Translations under genes and position numbers: made by a program
The notes under the pieces: generated by a model
The model's input: the letters and a program-made list of their open reading frames with translations, nothing else
Told to the model about the DNA's origin: nothing
Databases searched by the model: none
NCBI GenBank assembly: GCA_900540995.1
Contig: UQHO01000003.1
Coordinates: 1-64,000, forward strand
Direction: 5' to 3'
DNA from: an uncultured Collinsella sp.
Lineage (GTDB): Bacteria; Actinomycetota; Coriobacteriia; Coriobacteriales; Coriobacteriaceae
DNA length: 64,000 nucleotides
Shown: piece by piece, positions 11,017 to 20,394 of the stretch
Numbering within the stretch: position 1 is the stretch's first letter
Layout: every line of letters begins with the position of its first letter

Positions 11017-11113
11017 TGGGTATCCTCCTTTTGCTATAGCACCCTCACCGGATACGGCGGTGCTGGAAGTTCATAAACTCACTAATAATAACCAAAACAG
11101 CGCGACGCGGCAC

Positions 11114-13072
11114 CTACGACAGGAAAATCCTCGTCCTGCCGCACGCGTCAACGGCGGCCGGTAGACGCGTACCGTCACGTTCAACTAAATAGCGCGTTTG
11201 CTGACGGCGCGAGCAGTCACGGCAACGGACCTGTCCCGTCGCATCGGTGGCGCAGACGCCCTCGGCGGTCAGCAGGCAGTGCTCGCACACCATAAGCTCG
11301 GGACGGTCGGCGTCGACCGGACCCAAGACGCCGGGCTCAGCAGCCAGTTCGGCAATACGCTCCGCATCATTGCCGAGCAACTCGGCCGGCAAGTACACCC
11401 GCCCCGCACCAAGTCCGCACAGCCAGGTAAGCGTGGCCCGATTCGCGCAGAACACCGGCGCCGCCACGTCAAACGTCACGCCCAGCTCGCGAGCGATCAC
11501 CACCTGTCCTAGGTTGCGGCAGACGACGCGCCCGGCACGCTGCATCAGTGAGCAGGTCCGGTCAGCGTCACCCGTGCGGCACACCTCGTCAAGCACCACA
11601 ACGGCGTCGGACAAATCGAGTTCTCCGCGCGGGTCGGCATCCATCAGCTGCCAAGCAAAAACCATGCGAGTGGGAACCGCGCACTCCACCAACTCCGTCG
11701 ACGCACCGCCATCCACCGCAACGTCCTCAAAGGGCAGTGCCTCAACGGCACGTGCAACGGGCGCAATCGCATCCGCCTCGGCCCGCATGCGCTCCAACAC
11801 CGCCGCCGTCTGATCCAACACGCCGGCGCTGCGAATCAGGTATACCTCGCAGCCCGTGTCCACCTTACGCTTGCAATGCACGACGACGCGCTTCCCCGCT
11901 GCGGCATCCACCGGGCAGGGCACCTGCGGCCAGCGCTTAGGCACATCGAGACGCGCGTCGACACCCGGATAAAACCGAATCTCGAGCGTGTCACCCGCCG
12001 CCACGGCGGAGTCGAGCTCAACGGTCACCTCTTCGTGGCCCACAGCGACCAAGCGCCCCACGCGCACGCCCTGGTTAATCGCACGCTCAAAGCTCATCAG
12101 CTCGGCACCCGAACGCCCTCGCAGGTACGCATCGGTAAACCCACGGTTAAACGACCTTCCCAGCTCGCGCTCAAGCTCTTCCACGGCACCGGGGTCCCAC
12201 GCGCCGTCGCACAGTATATCGAGTGCCCGGCGCCACACCCGCACCACGTTGAATACGTAATCGGGGTTCTTCATGCGCCCCTCGATCTTGAGCGACGCCA
12301 CGCCGGCATCTACAAGCTCAGGCAGATGTGCAATACCCAGATAGTCGCGCGGGCACAGCAGGCGATCTCCCTCGACGGCGACAACGCTCTGTCCCGCCTC
12401 GTCCACCAGGTCGTACGCCAGACGGCACGGCTGCGTGCAGTCGCCGCGCATCGCCGAGCGCCCACGCCGCAGGGCCGAGAACTCGCACGCCCCCGAATAG
12501 CCGATGCAAATCGCACCGTGGCAGAATACCTCGATGGGCACGCCCGTGGCACATAGCGCCGCAATCTCGTCGACCGTCAGCTCGCGTGCCGTCGTCACGC
12601 GCTCGACCCCCAGCTCATCGGCGGCAAGTCGCACGGCACCCTCGCTATGAGCGCCCGCCTGCGTGGACAGGTGAATCTCGACCCCGGGAATCGCCGCGCG
12701 CAGCGCGCAGGCCAACCCGGCATCGGCCACAATCAGAGCATCGGCGCCCAGCTCCAGTGCATGAGCTCCCAACGCCACCGCGTCGGACAACTCATCGTCA
12801 AACACGAACACGTTGAGCGTCACGTACACACGCACGCCATGGGTATGCGCCACGGCGCAGCCGCGCGCAAACTCGTCGTCGGTAAAACCGTGTGCACTCA
12901 CACGGGCGTTAAAGCCGCCCAACCCCGCATAGATGGCATCGGCGCCCGCGGCGATGGCCGCAAGCATCTGGTCGAGTCCGCCCGCCGGCGCCAGCAACTC
13001 GGGCAGCGCCGCACCGGCAGCATCCAATCCAGTCTCGTATTGTCCGCTCGGCCCCATCGCCCGAATCGCCAT
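11114..13072 (-). CDS. Peptidase U32 family protein (RlhA/TrhP-like)
   Basis: A 652-residue U32 protein. The N-terminal barrel starts LLAPAGGLDQMLAAIAAGAD and contains the family cysteine motif in GYSGACEFSALRRGRSAMRG, then CTQPCR and SLKIEGRMKNPDYV. The C-terminal half carries a CEHCLL...CRDCSRR cysteine set. U32 members such as RlhA and TrhP act in RNA hydroxylation; others are annotated as collagenase-like peptidases. The substrate here is unproven. AAGGAG at 13080-13085 points to the ATG at 13072 rather than the longer frame from 13099. A longer paralogue lies at 59369. Confidence 0.88.
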   Translation of the reverse strand: MAIRAMGPSGQYETGLDAAGAALPELLAPAGGLDQMLAAIAAGADAIYAGLGGFNARVSAHGFTDDEFARGCAVAHTHGVRVYVTLNVFVFDDELSDAVALGAHALELGADALIVADAGLACALRAAIPGVEIHLSTQAGAHSEGAVRLAADELGVERVTTARELTVDEIAALCATGVPIEVFCHGAICIGYSGACEFSALRRGRSAMRGDCTQPCRLAYDLVDEAGQSVVAVEGDRLLCPRDYLGIAHLPELVDAGVASLKIEGRMKNPDYVFNVVRVWRRALDILCDGAWDPGAVEELERELGRSFNRGFTDAYLRGRSGAELMSFERAINQGVRVGRLVAVGHEEVTVELDSAVAAGDTLEIRFYPGVDARLDVPKRWPQVPCPVDAAAGKRVVVHCKRKVDTGCEVYLIRSAGVLDQTAAVLERMRAEADAIAPVARAVEALPFEDVAVDGGASTELVECAVPTRMVFAWQLMDADPRGELDLSDAVVVLDEVCRTGDADRTCSLMQRAGRVVCRNLGQVVIARELGVTFDVAAPVFCANRATLTWLCGLGAGRVYLPAELLGNDAERIAELAAEPGVLGPVDADRPELMVCEHCLLTAEGVCATDATGQVRCRDCSRRQQTRYLVERDGTRLPAAVDACGRTRIFLS

Positions 13073-13234
13073 CGGCAAACTCCTTACCAAGGTATGCATT
13101 CACTCTGAAAAATGCCGTCTTCCAGCATACACGAGGCCTCGCGCGCCCCGTTTGGTTTATCGTGTAATAACTTATGTCCATCCTGCCCCGACGGCACATC
13201 CACCGTCCGGCACGACATACCTGGAGGTCAATAT

Positions 13235-15427
13235 ATGGGTCCTCGCCAACGACAGGGACACAGCCGTTCAAAGACGCACGCCCTGCCCATAATTCTGCTC
13301 TCGTTTTTGGGCTTTCTGCTGATTGCGGGCGTGGCGTTTGGCATCGGCATGGTCGGCAACGTCAACCGCTGGCTGTCCGATCTGCCCGACTACACCGACG
13401 CCAACGCGTATCTGGTAAGCGAGCCCACCGAGATCGTCGACTGCAACGGCAACAAGATCGCGAGCTTCTACACGCAAAACCGCAAGTCCATCACCAAGGA
13501 CGAGGTCTCCCCCTACGTGCTGCAGGGCACCGTTGACGTCGAGGACGAGCGCTTCTACGAGCACGGCGGTATCGACCTGTGGGGTATCGCGCGTGCTGCG
13601 GTGGCAACCCTCGGCGGCGGGCACGAAGGCGCCTCGACTATCACCCAGCAGCTGGTGCGCAACACCATCCTGCAGGAGGAGCAGTTCGACTCGACCATCG
13701 AGCGCAAGGTGCGCGAGGCCTACATCGCCATCAAGATGGAGGACATGTACTCCAAAGACGAGATCCTCATGATGTACCTCAACACCATCTATTACGGCCA
13801 CGGCGCCTACGGCATCGAGGCCGCAGCCGAGACCTATCTGTCCAAGAGCGCCGCCGACCTCACCCTCAGCGAGGCCGCGCTGCTCATCGGCCTTCCCAAC
13901 TCGCCTTCGCAGTACGACCCCACGGTCAACCCCGACCTGGCGCTGTCCCGTCGCAACAAGGTCCTCGACAACATGCTGCGCCTGGGCCACATCACGCAGG
14001 AGGAGCACGATGCCGCACAGGCCGAACCCATCGCCCTCAATGTGACCGAAATCTCGGGCAGCGGCGTCGACGTATACTCGCAGCCCTACTTTGTCTCCTA
14101 CGTCAAGCAGCTGCTGGAGCAGGAGTTCTCGACCGACGTGCTCTTTAAGGGCGGCCTGACCGTCAAGACCACCATCGACCCCACGATGCAGCAGGTGGCA
14201 GAGAATGCCGTTCGTGAGCAGCTCGACACGCTCTCGCTCGACGGCCTGGACATGGGCATGGTCGTCGTCGATCCCAAGACCGGCTACATCAAGTGCATGG
14301 TGGGCGGCTACGACTACAACGCCGACGAGAACCACGTAAACCATGCCACGGCCAAGCGTCCCGTCGGCTCCACCTTTAAGGCCTTTACGCTGGCAACTGC
14401 CATCCAAAACGGCATGAACCCCAACGTCACCCTCAACTGCAACTCGCCGCTCAAGGCCAAGGGCACCACGACCGAGGTCCAAAACTACGCCAACCATAGC
14501 TATGGCAACATCACGCTTAAGCAGGCAACGGCATACTCCTCCAACACCGGCTACATCCAGGTGGCGGAAGCCGTCGGCAACAGCAAGATCATCTCGCTCG
14601 TCAAAAAGCTCGGCATCGATCCCGCCAAGGACAACATCGAGGACGTTCCCGTCATGACCCTCGGCACCGGCTCGATCTCGCCGCTCGAGATGGCCGCCGC
14701 CTACGCGACGTTTGCCAACGGCGGCTACTATCGCCAGCCGATCGCCATCACCGAGATTGACTCTCGTACCGGTTCGGTGCTGTACCAGCACACCGACAAT
14801 CCCTCACAGGTGCTTACCGAGGGCGAGGCCGCCGCGGTCACCGATGTTCTGTCCGGCGTCATGCAGGGCGGCGGTACGGGTGCTGCCGGTGCCCTGAGCG
14901 TCAACCAGCCCTATGCCGGCAAGACGGGCACCACCGACAACACCACCAACCTGTGGTTCTGCGGCTATACCCCGCAGCTGGCGTGCGCCCTGTGGACCGG
15001 CTATTCCGCGGGCGAGATTCCCATCCAAAAATACGGCACAGACCTGCTGGGCGACAGCACCAACCTGCCTGTCTTTAAGCGGTTTATGAACACCGTTCTG
15101 ACCGGTACCGAGCGCGAGGAGTTTGCGACCGGAACGGCGCCCACATACAAGAACAACAGCGTCTGGAAGTTCTACGGCACCAACAACACCAAGAAGACGG
15201 AGAACGACGACAAGGACGAGAACGAAGACGAAGAGGAAACCACCACGACGACGACCACGACGACCACGACGACCGAGACCACGGGCGGCGACACCACCGG
15301 CGGCACCGGTACGACCGGTGGCTCGACGGGCGGCTCCACTGGTGGTTCGACCGGCGGCGATGGCGGCACGCCTACGCCTACGCCCACTCCCGACCCCTCG
15401 CCCACGCCTGACGATACGGTCGGCTAG
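13235..15427 (+). CDS. Class A penicillin-binding protein (transglycosylase/transpeptidase)
   Basis: A bifunctional cell-wall synthase of 730 residues. A membrane anchor spans about residues 17-39. The GT51 transglycosylase domain has catalytic E103 in VEDERFYEHGG. The transpeptidase domain has SxxK at S379-K382 (GSTFKAF), SSN at 435-437 and KTGT at K563. The last 70 residues are a tail with a long threonine run, Gly/Ser repeats and Thr-Pro repeats, likely a flexible extension in the wall. CTGGAGG before the ATG at 13235 fixes the start. The frame is open 41 codons further upstream. A strong terminator follows. Confidence 0.94.
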   Translation: MGPRQRQGHSRSKTHALPIILLSFLGFLLIAGVAFGIGMVGNVNRWLSDLPDYTDANAYLVSEPTEIVDCNGNKIASFYTQNRKSITKDEVSPYVLQGTVDVEDERFYEHGGIDLWGIARAAVATLGGGHEGASTITQQLVRNTILQEEQFDSTIERKVREAYIAIKMEDMYSKDEILMMYLNTIYYGHGAYGIEAAAETYLSKSAADLTLSEAALLIGLPNSPSQYDPTVNPDLALSRRNKVLDNMLRLGHITQEEHDAAQAEPIALNVTEISGSGVDVYSQPYFVSYVKQLLEQEFSTDVLFKGGLTVKTTIDPTMQQVAENAVREQLDTLSLDGLDMGMVVVDPKTGYIKCMVGGYDYNADENHVNHATAKRPVGSTFKAFTLATAIQNGMNPNVTLNCNSPLKAKGTTTEVQNYANHSYGNITLKQATAYSSNTGYIQVAEAVGNSKIISLVKKLGIDPAKDNIEDVPVMTLGTGSISPLEMAAAYATFANGGYYRQPIAITEIDSRTGSVLYQHTDNPSQVLTEGEAAAVTDVLSGVMQGGGTGAAGALSVNQPYAGKTGTTDNTTNLWFCGYTPQLACALWTGYSAGEIPIQKYGTDLLGDSTNLPVFKRFMNTVLTGTEREEFATGTAPTYKNNSVWKFYGTNNTKKTENDDKDENEDEEETTTTTTTTTTTTETTGGDTTGGTGTTGGSTGGSTGGSTGGDGGTPTPTPTPDPSPTPDDTVG

Positions 15428-15450
15428 AAATCATCCGGCCATAAGCAACA

Positions 15451-15491
15451 AGGCCCCCGAGCAGCTTATTGAACTGCTCGGGGGCCTTTTT
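15451..15491 (+). terminator. Rho-independent terminator of the penicillin-binding protein gene
   Basis: AGGCCCCCGAGCAG pairs perfectly with CTGCTCGGGGGCCT around a nine-base loop and is followed by TTTTTAG, 23 bases after the stop. Confidence 0.92.
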
Positions 15492-15617
15492 AGTTTAAAG
15501 CGACCTGATGGGCGGTCTTTATACCGGCAGACAAAAAAGGGGGGCACCGACCAACGTCGATACCCCTTACAAGCCACTATGTCAGCGCGCACGGTGCCGA
15601 GCGCACGACCCGCACGC

Positions 15618-16055
15618 CTACTTGCGAGAATTGCTCAGCTTATTGATCAGCGCCTCAAGACGCTCGCCGTCCTCGGCCGTCTGGGCAATAACCAAAATCG
15701 TATCGTTGCCGGCAAGCGAGCCAAGCACATCGGGCAGCTCTGCCGCATCAACGGCGGCGGCGATGCCGGAAGCCGTGCCAGGCTGAGCCTTAATCATAAC
15801 CAGATTATCGGTGCGCAGAACGCCCGTTACGAGCTCGGAAACCATACGCTGCAGGTGCAGGTCCTCTGCCAGAACATAGATGCCCTCAGGGAGCTTACGC
15901 AGCCCCATATCGGCAATATCGCGAGAGACAGTCGCCTGCGTGCAATCAAAGCCCATAGCGCGGAGCTCATCAACCAGCACGCGCTGCGTGCGGACGTCCT
16001 TATTGCGCACAATATCTCTAATGGCATCCTGGCGCCCATTGCGTTTTTTAGCCAT
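15618..16055 (-). CDS. argR: Arginine repressor ArgR
   Basis: A 145-residue arginine-sensing transcription factor that controls arginine synthesis or catabolism genes. The N-terminal winged helix (residues about 8-60) contains the recognition helix CTQATVSRDI. The C-terminal oligomerisation/arginine-binding domain contains GTASGIAAAVD and LAGNDTILVIA. GGAGAGAGGG lies just before the ATG at 16055. The longer frame from 16088 has no such site. No arginine genes lie beside it, so its targets are elsewhere. A 15-bp palindrome at 16089-16103 could be its autoregulatory site. Confidence 0.93.
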   Translation of the reverse strand: MAKKRNGRQDAIRDIVRNKDVRTQRVLVDELRAMGFDCTQATVSRDIADMGLRKLPEGIYVLAEDLHLQRMVSELVTGVLRTDNLVMIKAQPGTASGIAAAVDAAELPDVLGSLAGNDTILVIAQTAEDGERLEALINKLSNSRK

Positions 16056-16088
16056 ACAAACCCTCTCTCCAAAAGATGGCGGAGACAA

Positions 16089-16103
16089 TCAATCAGTGAT
16101 TGA
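16089..16103. promoter_or_regulatory. Candidate ArgR-type operator
   Basis: TCAATCA-g-TGATTGA is a perfect 15-bp palindrome 34 bases upstream of the argR start. ArgR boxes are imperfect 18-bp palindromes built on TGAAT-type arms, so the match is partial. Confidence 0.35.
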
Positions 16104-16143
16104 ATAGTTTAACGCTATTTGAAGGCTTTTGTGTATAAGAACG

Positions 16144-16181
16144 CATTTCGAAACAATTCTATGCAAATTTGTTTCGAAATG
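16144..16181. promoter_or_regulatory. 13-bp inverted repeat between glycosyltransferase and argR
   Basis: CATTTCGAAACAA is an exact inverted match of TTGTTTCGAAATG across 12 bases, seven bases after the glycosyltransferase stop. The stem is A/T-rich and lacks a T-run, so it could be an operator or a weak terminator. Confidence 0.45.
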
Positions 16182-16187
16182 AGCCGT

Positions 16188-17228
16188 TTAGGCGGTTTTT
16201 GCACCCGTCCGGTTAAGAAAAGCTGCCAGATGCGTACACATCACGCAGCGCGTGGGCTTGGCGCTGGCGATCGGCCCAAACAACAGACCGAGTCCCCGAT
16301 GGTTGTCCTTGAGCGCGGCGACCATCTGACGGGTTCGAGGCGCCTCGAGCATATCACGCATGCGGGCGGAACGCTCAATTGACGACACCCCATGCGGGCT
16401 CAGACACAAATTCTCGATGCAGGCGACCAGTCCGGCAAAGTAGAACTTTTGGCTTGCCAGCTTGAGCCGACCACCGCTATCTGCTTCCGAGAGTGAGTCC
16501 GCAAGCTCGTCGAGCGCTCGAGTGTCATCGGATATCCTGGCATACATGGTGGGATCAAAGGCATCTGTAAGCTTAGGTGCCACCGCGTGGAAACAAGCGT
16601 CGCCGCAGCCGGACACGAATCGTGCCTGCGAGAGCGCATAAGCCATAAACTCAACCGTACGGTACGCCTTGCCGCGCGACAGGCATGCCTCAAACAGCGA
16701 GCGGCTGTACATCACGCCAGAGGTCTGAGCGACTAGGCCGCCTAAAATCAACTGAGGCAGCCCGGCCACCATCGAAGATTTGCTATCAATGGAAATATGA
16801 GTAGCATCCAAGACGCGCGAATGACGCTCGCGATGCGCATCGTATCGATCGAGCGACACCGAGGGGAGCACAATGTCTGCCGCAGTATCGCACGCGATAT
16901 CGACCATCTTGGAAAGGGCCTGCGGAGCAAACCACTCATCGGCGTTCATGGCGATGATTTGAGAGCCGCGCGAGGCATCAAAACCGGCACGAAGACAAGC
17001 GCCGCGCTTCGCGTCCTCGACGTCAATCAAATCAATATGGATGTCCCTATCGGCAGCAACTTGAAGCGAATGGCGCACACCGGGCGCAGCATCGCGGCAG
17101 ACAACGACAATCTGCAAATCGTAGAGGTCTTGGTTCTGGATACTCTCGAGCGCACGCATCGCATAGCTGGGCGAACCTTCTACCACAAGGATCACCGAAA
17201 GTCGCGGATGCGAGCCACGTCGAACCAA
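16188..17228 (-). CDS. Family 2 glycosyltransferase
   Basis: A 346-residue protein with a GT-A fold N-terminus: LSVILVVEGSPSYAMRALES is the first beta strand and helix, QIVVVC the next strand, and NADEWF in place of the usual metal-binding DxD-type loop. No signal peptide or membrane segment is evident, so it acts in the cytoplasm on an unknown acceptor, probably a surface glycan. The start is a TTG at 17228 with GAGAGGA eight bases upstream. It stands alone between truA and argR. Confidence 0.75.
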   Translation of the reverse strand: MVRRGSHPRLSVILVVEGSPSYAMRALESIQNQDLYDLQIVVVCRDAAPGVRHSLQVAADRDIHIDLIDVEDAKRGACLRAGFDASRGSQIIAMNADEWFAPQALSKMVDIACDTAADIVLPSVSLDRYDAHRERHSRVLDATHISIDSKSSMVAGLPQLILGGLVAQTSGVMYSRSLFEACLSRGKAYRTVEFMAYALSQARFVSGCGDACFHAVAPKLTDAFDPTMYARISDDTRALDELADSLSEADSGGRLKLASQKFYFAGLVACIENLCLSPHGVSSIERSARMRDMLEAPRTRQMVAALKDNHRGLGLLFGPIASAKPTRCVMCTHLAAFLNRTGAKTA

Positions 17229-17389
17229 GTTATCCGTCCTCTCGACAGCAATGAATTAAATCGTGGTTCATGGTACACCCCGGCAATAAAAGCAATGAGA
17301 CACCGGTTGTATTGCACGCCAAGAACAGATGTTGCACACGTGCAGCCCACAGATGACAGGTGTCGACGCACGACGCGTCGAGCCCTCCC

Positions 17390-18214
17390 CTAGTCGAGCA
17401 CGACAAGCTCGGCGGGATCGTAATCCACGCCCATAAACGTAAGGCCGCAGGCAGGAGCCGTGGGGCCCGCAGCGGTACGGTCGCAAGCGTCGATGACCTC
17501 GCGCATCCACTCGGGTTCGCGGCGATGCATGCCAATCTCGACAAGCGTGCCCACGATCGTGCGGACCATCGAATGCAAAAATGCGTTGCCCTCAATGGTA
17601 AACGTCAGGATATCCTCGCCAAAGGCCACCTCATGGCCAAACTCGGCCCGCATCACGCAGCGGTGCGTAGGCTTGCCCACGGCAGAGGCGACCTTGCAAA
17701 AGCTCTTAAAGTCCTGCTCACCCAAAAGCGCGGGACAGGCCGCAGACATGGCCTCGACGTCCAAGGGATAGCGATGCCACCACACGGCACCACGGGACAG
17801 CACGGGGCGCGCATCGCGATCGGCAATACGGTACGTATACGTACGGGAACGCGCGTCAAAGCGTGCAGAAAAGCCCTTACGGGCCCTGTAGACCTCGTTT
17901 ATGGCGATATCTTTAGGCAGCAGGGCATCCATAGCCCGCAGCCACCTACGGCGCGTAAGGGCGAGCTCAGCGTCCGTTACGGGCACGCTGATGTACTGAG
18001 CCACGGCATGCACGCCGGCATCGGTACGACCTGCGCACGTCAGATCGATCGGACGGCGAAGCAGCGTCTCGATGGCTCGACGCAGCTCACCCGCAACCGT
18101 CGTCTGTCCCGGCTGCTCGGCAAATCCGCTATACGACGAGCCATCATAGGCCACGCGAAATACGAGCGTGGCGTCAAGCTCGGAAATCGAATTGAAATCA
18201 GACGGCGCAGTCAT
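17390..18214 (-). CDS. truA: tRNA pseudouridine(38-40) synthase
   Basis: Makes pseudouridine at positions 38-40 of tRNA anticodon arms. It has 274 residues and the catalytic aspartate D65 in CAGRTDAGVHA. VAYDGSSYSGFAEQPG is the family N-terminus. GGGAG five bases before the ATG at 18214 favours that start over an upstream TTG at 18229. It is the last gene after rplQ, the common Gram-positive arrangement, but a strong terminator separates it from rplQ, so it depends on readthrough or its own promoter. Confidence 0.95.
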   Translation of the reverse strand: MTAPSDFNSISELDATLVFRVAYDGSSYSGFAEQPGQTTVAGELRRAIETLLRRPIDLTCAGRTDAGVHAVAQYISVPVTDAELALTRRRWLRAMDALLPKDIAINEVYRARKGFSARFDARSRTYTYRIADRDARPVLSRGAVWWHRYPLDVEAMSAACPALLGEQDFKSFCKVASAVGKPTHRCVMRAEFGHEVAFGEDILTFTIEGNAFLHSMVRTIVGTLVEIGMHRREPEWMREVIDACDRTAAGPTAPACGLTFMGVDYDPAELVVLD

Positions 18215-18249
18215 GGGCGCTCCCAACAAACAAGTAACGGTATCGCGAC

Positions 18250-18280
18250 AAAAAAAGAGGGGTACGCGAACGTACCCCTC
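18250..18280 (-). terminator. Terminator of the ribosomal operon (after rplQ)
   Basis: On the minus strand GAGGGGTACG-TTCG-CGTACCCCTC forms a perfect 10-bp stem closed by a TTCG tetraloop and followed by seven T residues. It starts 26 bases past rplQ and ends 35 bases before truA. Confidence 0.93.
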
Positions 18281-18306
18281 GAATATAGCCTATGCAGACG
18301 GAATGT

Positions 18307-18774
18307 CTACTCAGCGGTCTCCTCAGCAGGAGCCTCCTCGACAGCCTCGACCTTCTTGGGAGCAGCGGCCTTCTTGGGGGCCGGAGCAGCCTTCTTGGCC
18401 TTAGGCGTGCAAGGCTCGGTGACGAGCTCCATGATAACGATGGGAGCGTTGTCGCCCTTACGGTTACCGAGCTTCATGATGCGGGTGTAACCGCCGTTGC
18501 GGTCCTGCCACATGCCCTGGGCAGCCTTGTCGAAGATCTCGGCAACGAGCTGCTTATCGCCGAGCTTGGCGATAGCCAGACGACGAGAGTGCAGGTCGCC
18601 CTTCTTGGCCCAAGTGATGATCGGGTCGACGACCGAACGCAGCGCCTTAGCGCGGGTCTCGGTGGTCTTGATGCGGTCGTTCTCGAAGAGGGCCTTAGCA
18701 AGGCTCTTCTTCATGGCCTTGGTGTGGCTCGCATCGGTGCCGAGCTTCAGGCCCTTCTTAACGTTGTGACGCAT
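18307..18774 (-). CDS. rplQ: 50S ribosomal protein L17
   Basis: The first 115 residues are typical L17 (MRHNVKKGLKLGTDASHTKAM, ending in MELVTEP). A 35-residue Ala/Pro/Lys tail ending VEEAPAEETAE follows, in the same style as the tail on L31. The gene lies 30 bases after rpoA on the same strand and ends the operon before the terminator at 18250-18280. Confidence 0.96.
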   Translation of the reverse strand: MRHNVKKGLKLGTDASHTKAMKKSLAKALFENDRIKTTETRAKALRSVVDPIITWAKKGDLHSRRLAIAKLGDKQLVAEIFDKAAQGMWQDRNGGYTRIMKLGNRKGDNAPIVIMELVTEPCTPKAKKAAPAPKKAAAPKKVEAVEEAPAEETAE

Positions 18775-18804
18775 GGTCTAGTTTCTCCTCAAATATGCGA
18801 AGCA

Positions 18805-19746
18805 TTAAGCCTTCAGGCTCAGGCCCATGGACTCAAGCTTGTCCTTCACTTCCTCGATCGACTTAACACCGAAGTTACGGATGTTGAGCAGATCGTTCTC
18901 CGAGAACTCAACGAGCTGACGGACCGAGTGAATGCTGGCGCGCTTAAGGCAGTTGTAGGAACGGACGGAAAGGTCCAGATCCTCGATCTGCTTGTCCAGC
19001 TCGGCGTTGTCGTTGGTGACCTCGGGAGCGAAGATCGAAGCCTCCTCCTCGACCTCGGGGGTCTCGGCAAGGTTCATAAAGGCGGCCATATGCTGGTTGA
19101 TGATATTGGCAGCCTGGACCACGGCGTCGCGCGGGGCGATGGAGCCGTTGGTCTCGATCTCGAGGACAAGGCGGTCGTAGTCGGTGTGCTGACCGACACG
19201 GCAAGCCTCAACGAGCTTGGCGCAACGGGAAACCGGCGAGTACAGCGAGTCGACATGGATCACACCGATGGGATCGTTATCGCGCTTGTTGGCCTCGCCA
19301 GAAACATAGCCGCGGCCATAGCCGATGCGCATGCTCATGGTGAGATGGCCACCCTCGGTGAGCGTAGCGATGTGCTGCTCGGGGTTGACCAGCTCAAACT
19401 CGGACGGAATAAAGAAGTCCGCACCGGTGACCTCGCAGGGGCCGTCAACCGAAATGGTGGCGGTCGCCTCGTCGGTCGTGCCGAGAGCCCTGAAGACAAG
19501 ACCCTTGACATTCAGGACGATGTCGGTGACATCCTCGACCATGTTAGGGATGGTCATGAACTCGTGCTGCGCGCCATCGATCTGAATAGCCTCGACGGCG
19601 GCACCCTCGAGCGAGGACAGAAGAACGCGACGAAGGGAGTTACCCAGCGTATCGCCGTAGCCACGCTCGAGCGGCTCAACGGAGACACGAGCAGACGTCT
19701 CGTTGATCTCTTCGACCTGAACCTGAGGCCTAATGAATTCTGACAT
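18805..19746 (-). CDS. rpoA: RNA polymerase alpha subunit
   Basis: A 313-residue alpha subunit. The N-terminal domain (GYGDTLGNSLRRVLLSSLEGAA) assembles the polymerase. A linker at about 225-245 leads to the C-terminal domain (LSVRSYNCLKRASIHSVRQL and NLRNFG-like NIRNFGVKS), which contacts UP elements and activators. TGGAGG precedes the ATG. Operon order rpsD-rpoA-rplQ is standard. Confidence 0.98.
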   Translation of the reverse strand: MSEFIRPQVQVEEINETSARVSVEPLERGYGDTLGNSLRRVLLSSLEGAAVEAIQIDGAQHEFMTIPNMVEDVTDIVLNVKGLVFRALGTTDEATATISVDGPCEVTGADFFIPSEFELVNPEQHIATLTEGGHLTMSMRIGYGRGYVSGEANKRDNDPIGVIHVDSLYSPVSRCAKLVEACRVGQHTDYDRLVLEIETNGSIAPRDAVVQAANIINQHMAAFMNLAETPEVEEEASIFAPEVTNDNAELDKQIEDLDLSVRSYNCLKRASIHSVRQLVEFSENDLLNIRNFGVKSIEEVKDKLESMGLSLKA

Positions 19747-19778
19747 GTATTACCTCCAGCCTCAGCAGCCCGGATGGA

Positions 19779-20375
19779 CTACTTAGAGTAGAGCTCGACG
19801 ATGAGCTGCTCGTTGATATCACCGCTGATCTGCTCACGCGTCGGCAGAGCGAGCACGTTACCAGACAGCTTCTCGATATCGACCTCGAGCCAGCCAGGGA
19901 CCTCGAAACGCTCGGAGGAAATCAGGGCCTCCTTGATGGGGAGGAGGTCACGGAACTTCTCGCCGACAGCGACGACGTCGCCGGCCTTGACGCGGTAGGA
20001 CGGGATGTCCACGCGCTTGCCGTTCACGGTGAAGTGACCGTGACGGACGGACTGACGAGCCTCTTTGCGGGTGCGGGCGAAGCCAAGACGGAAGACGACG
20101 TTGTCGAGGCGAGACTCAAGGATGATCATGAGGTTCTCACCGGTGACGCCGTTCATCTTACGGGCCTTGTTGAAGTAGCCGTGGAACTGCTTCTCCAGAA
20201 CGCCATAGATGAACTTGACCTTCTGCTTCTCGCGCAGCTGCATGCCGTACTCAGATTCCTTGCGACGGCGCTTGGGCTGACGGATAGATTCCTTCTTGCT
20301 GCTGTAACCGAGCTCAGCGGGATCGATCCCGAGCTGACGGCAGCGCTTAAGAACAGGAGTCCTGTCGATTGCCAT
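19779..20375 (-). CDS. rpsD: 30S ribosomal protein S4
   Basis: A 198-residue primary 16S rRNA binder. The S4 domain spans about residues 90-150 (SRLDNVVFRLGFARTRKEAR). The N-terminus holds only one cysteine, so it is the zinc-free form. In many bacteria S4 represses its own operon by binding the leader; no such element was recognised here. Confidence 0.97.
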   Translation of the reverse strand: MAIDRTPVLKRCRQLGIDPAELGYSSKKESIRQPKRRRKESEYGMQLREKQKVKFIYGVLEKQFHGYFNKARKMNGVTGENLMIILESRLDNVVFRLGFARTRKEARQSVRHGHFTVNGKRVDIPSYRVKAGDVVAVGEKFRDLLPIKEALISSERFEVPGWLEVDIEKLSGNVLALPTREQISGDINEQLIVELYSK

Positions 20376-20394
20376 ATTGATACGATCCTTTCAG

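Noticed and set aside
11017..11113. T-box leader upstream of tyrS
   Set aside because: The gap is 97 bases, no T-box core or specifier hairpin is seen.
17229..17389. Possible RNA gene between truA and the glycosyltransferase
   Set aside because: No tRNA-like cloverleaf or other structure was recognised in the 161 bases.
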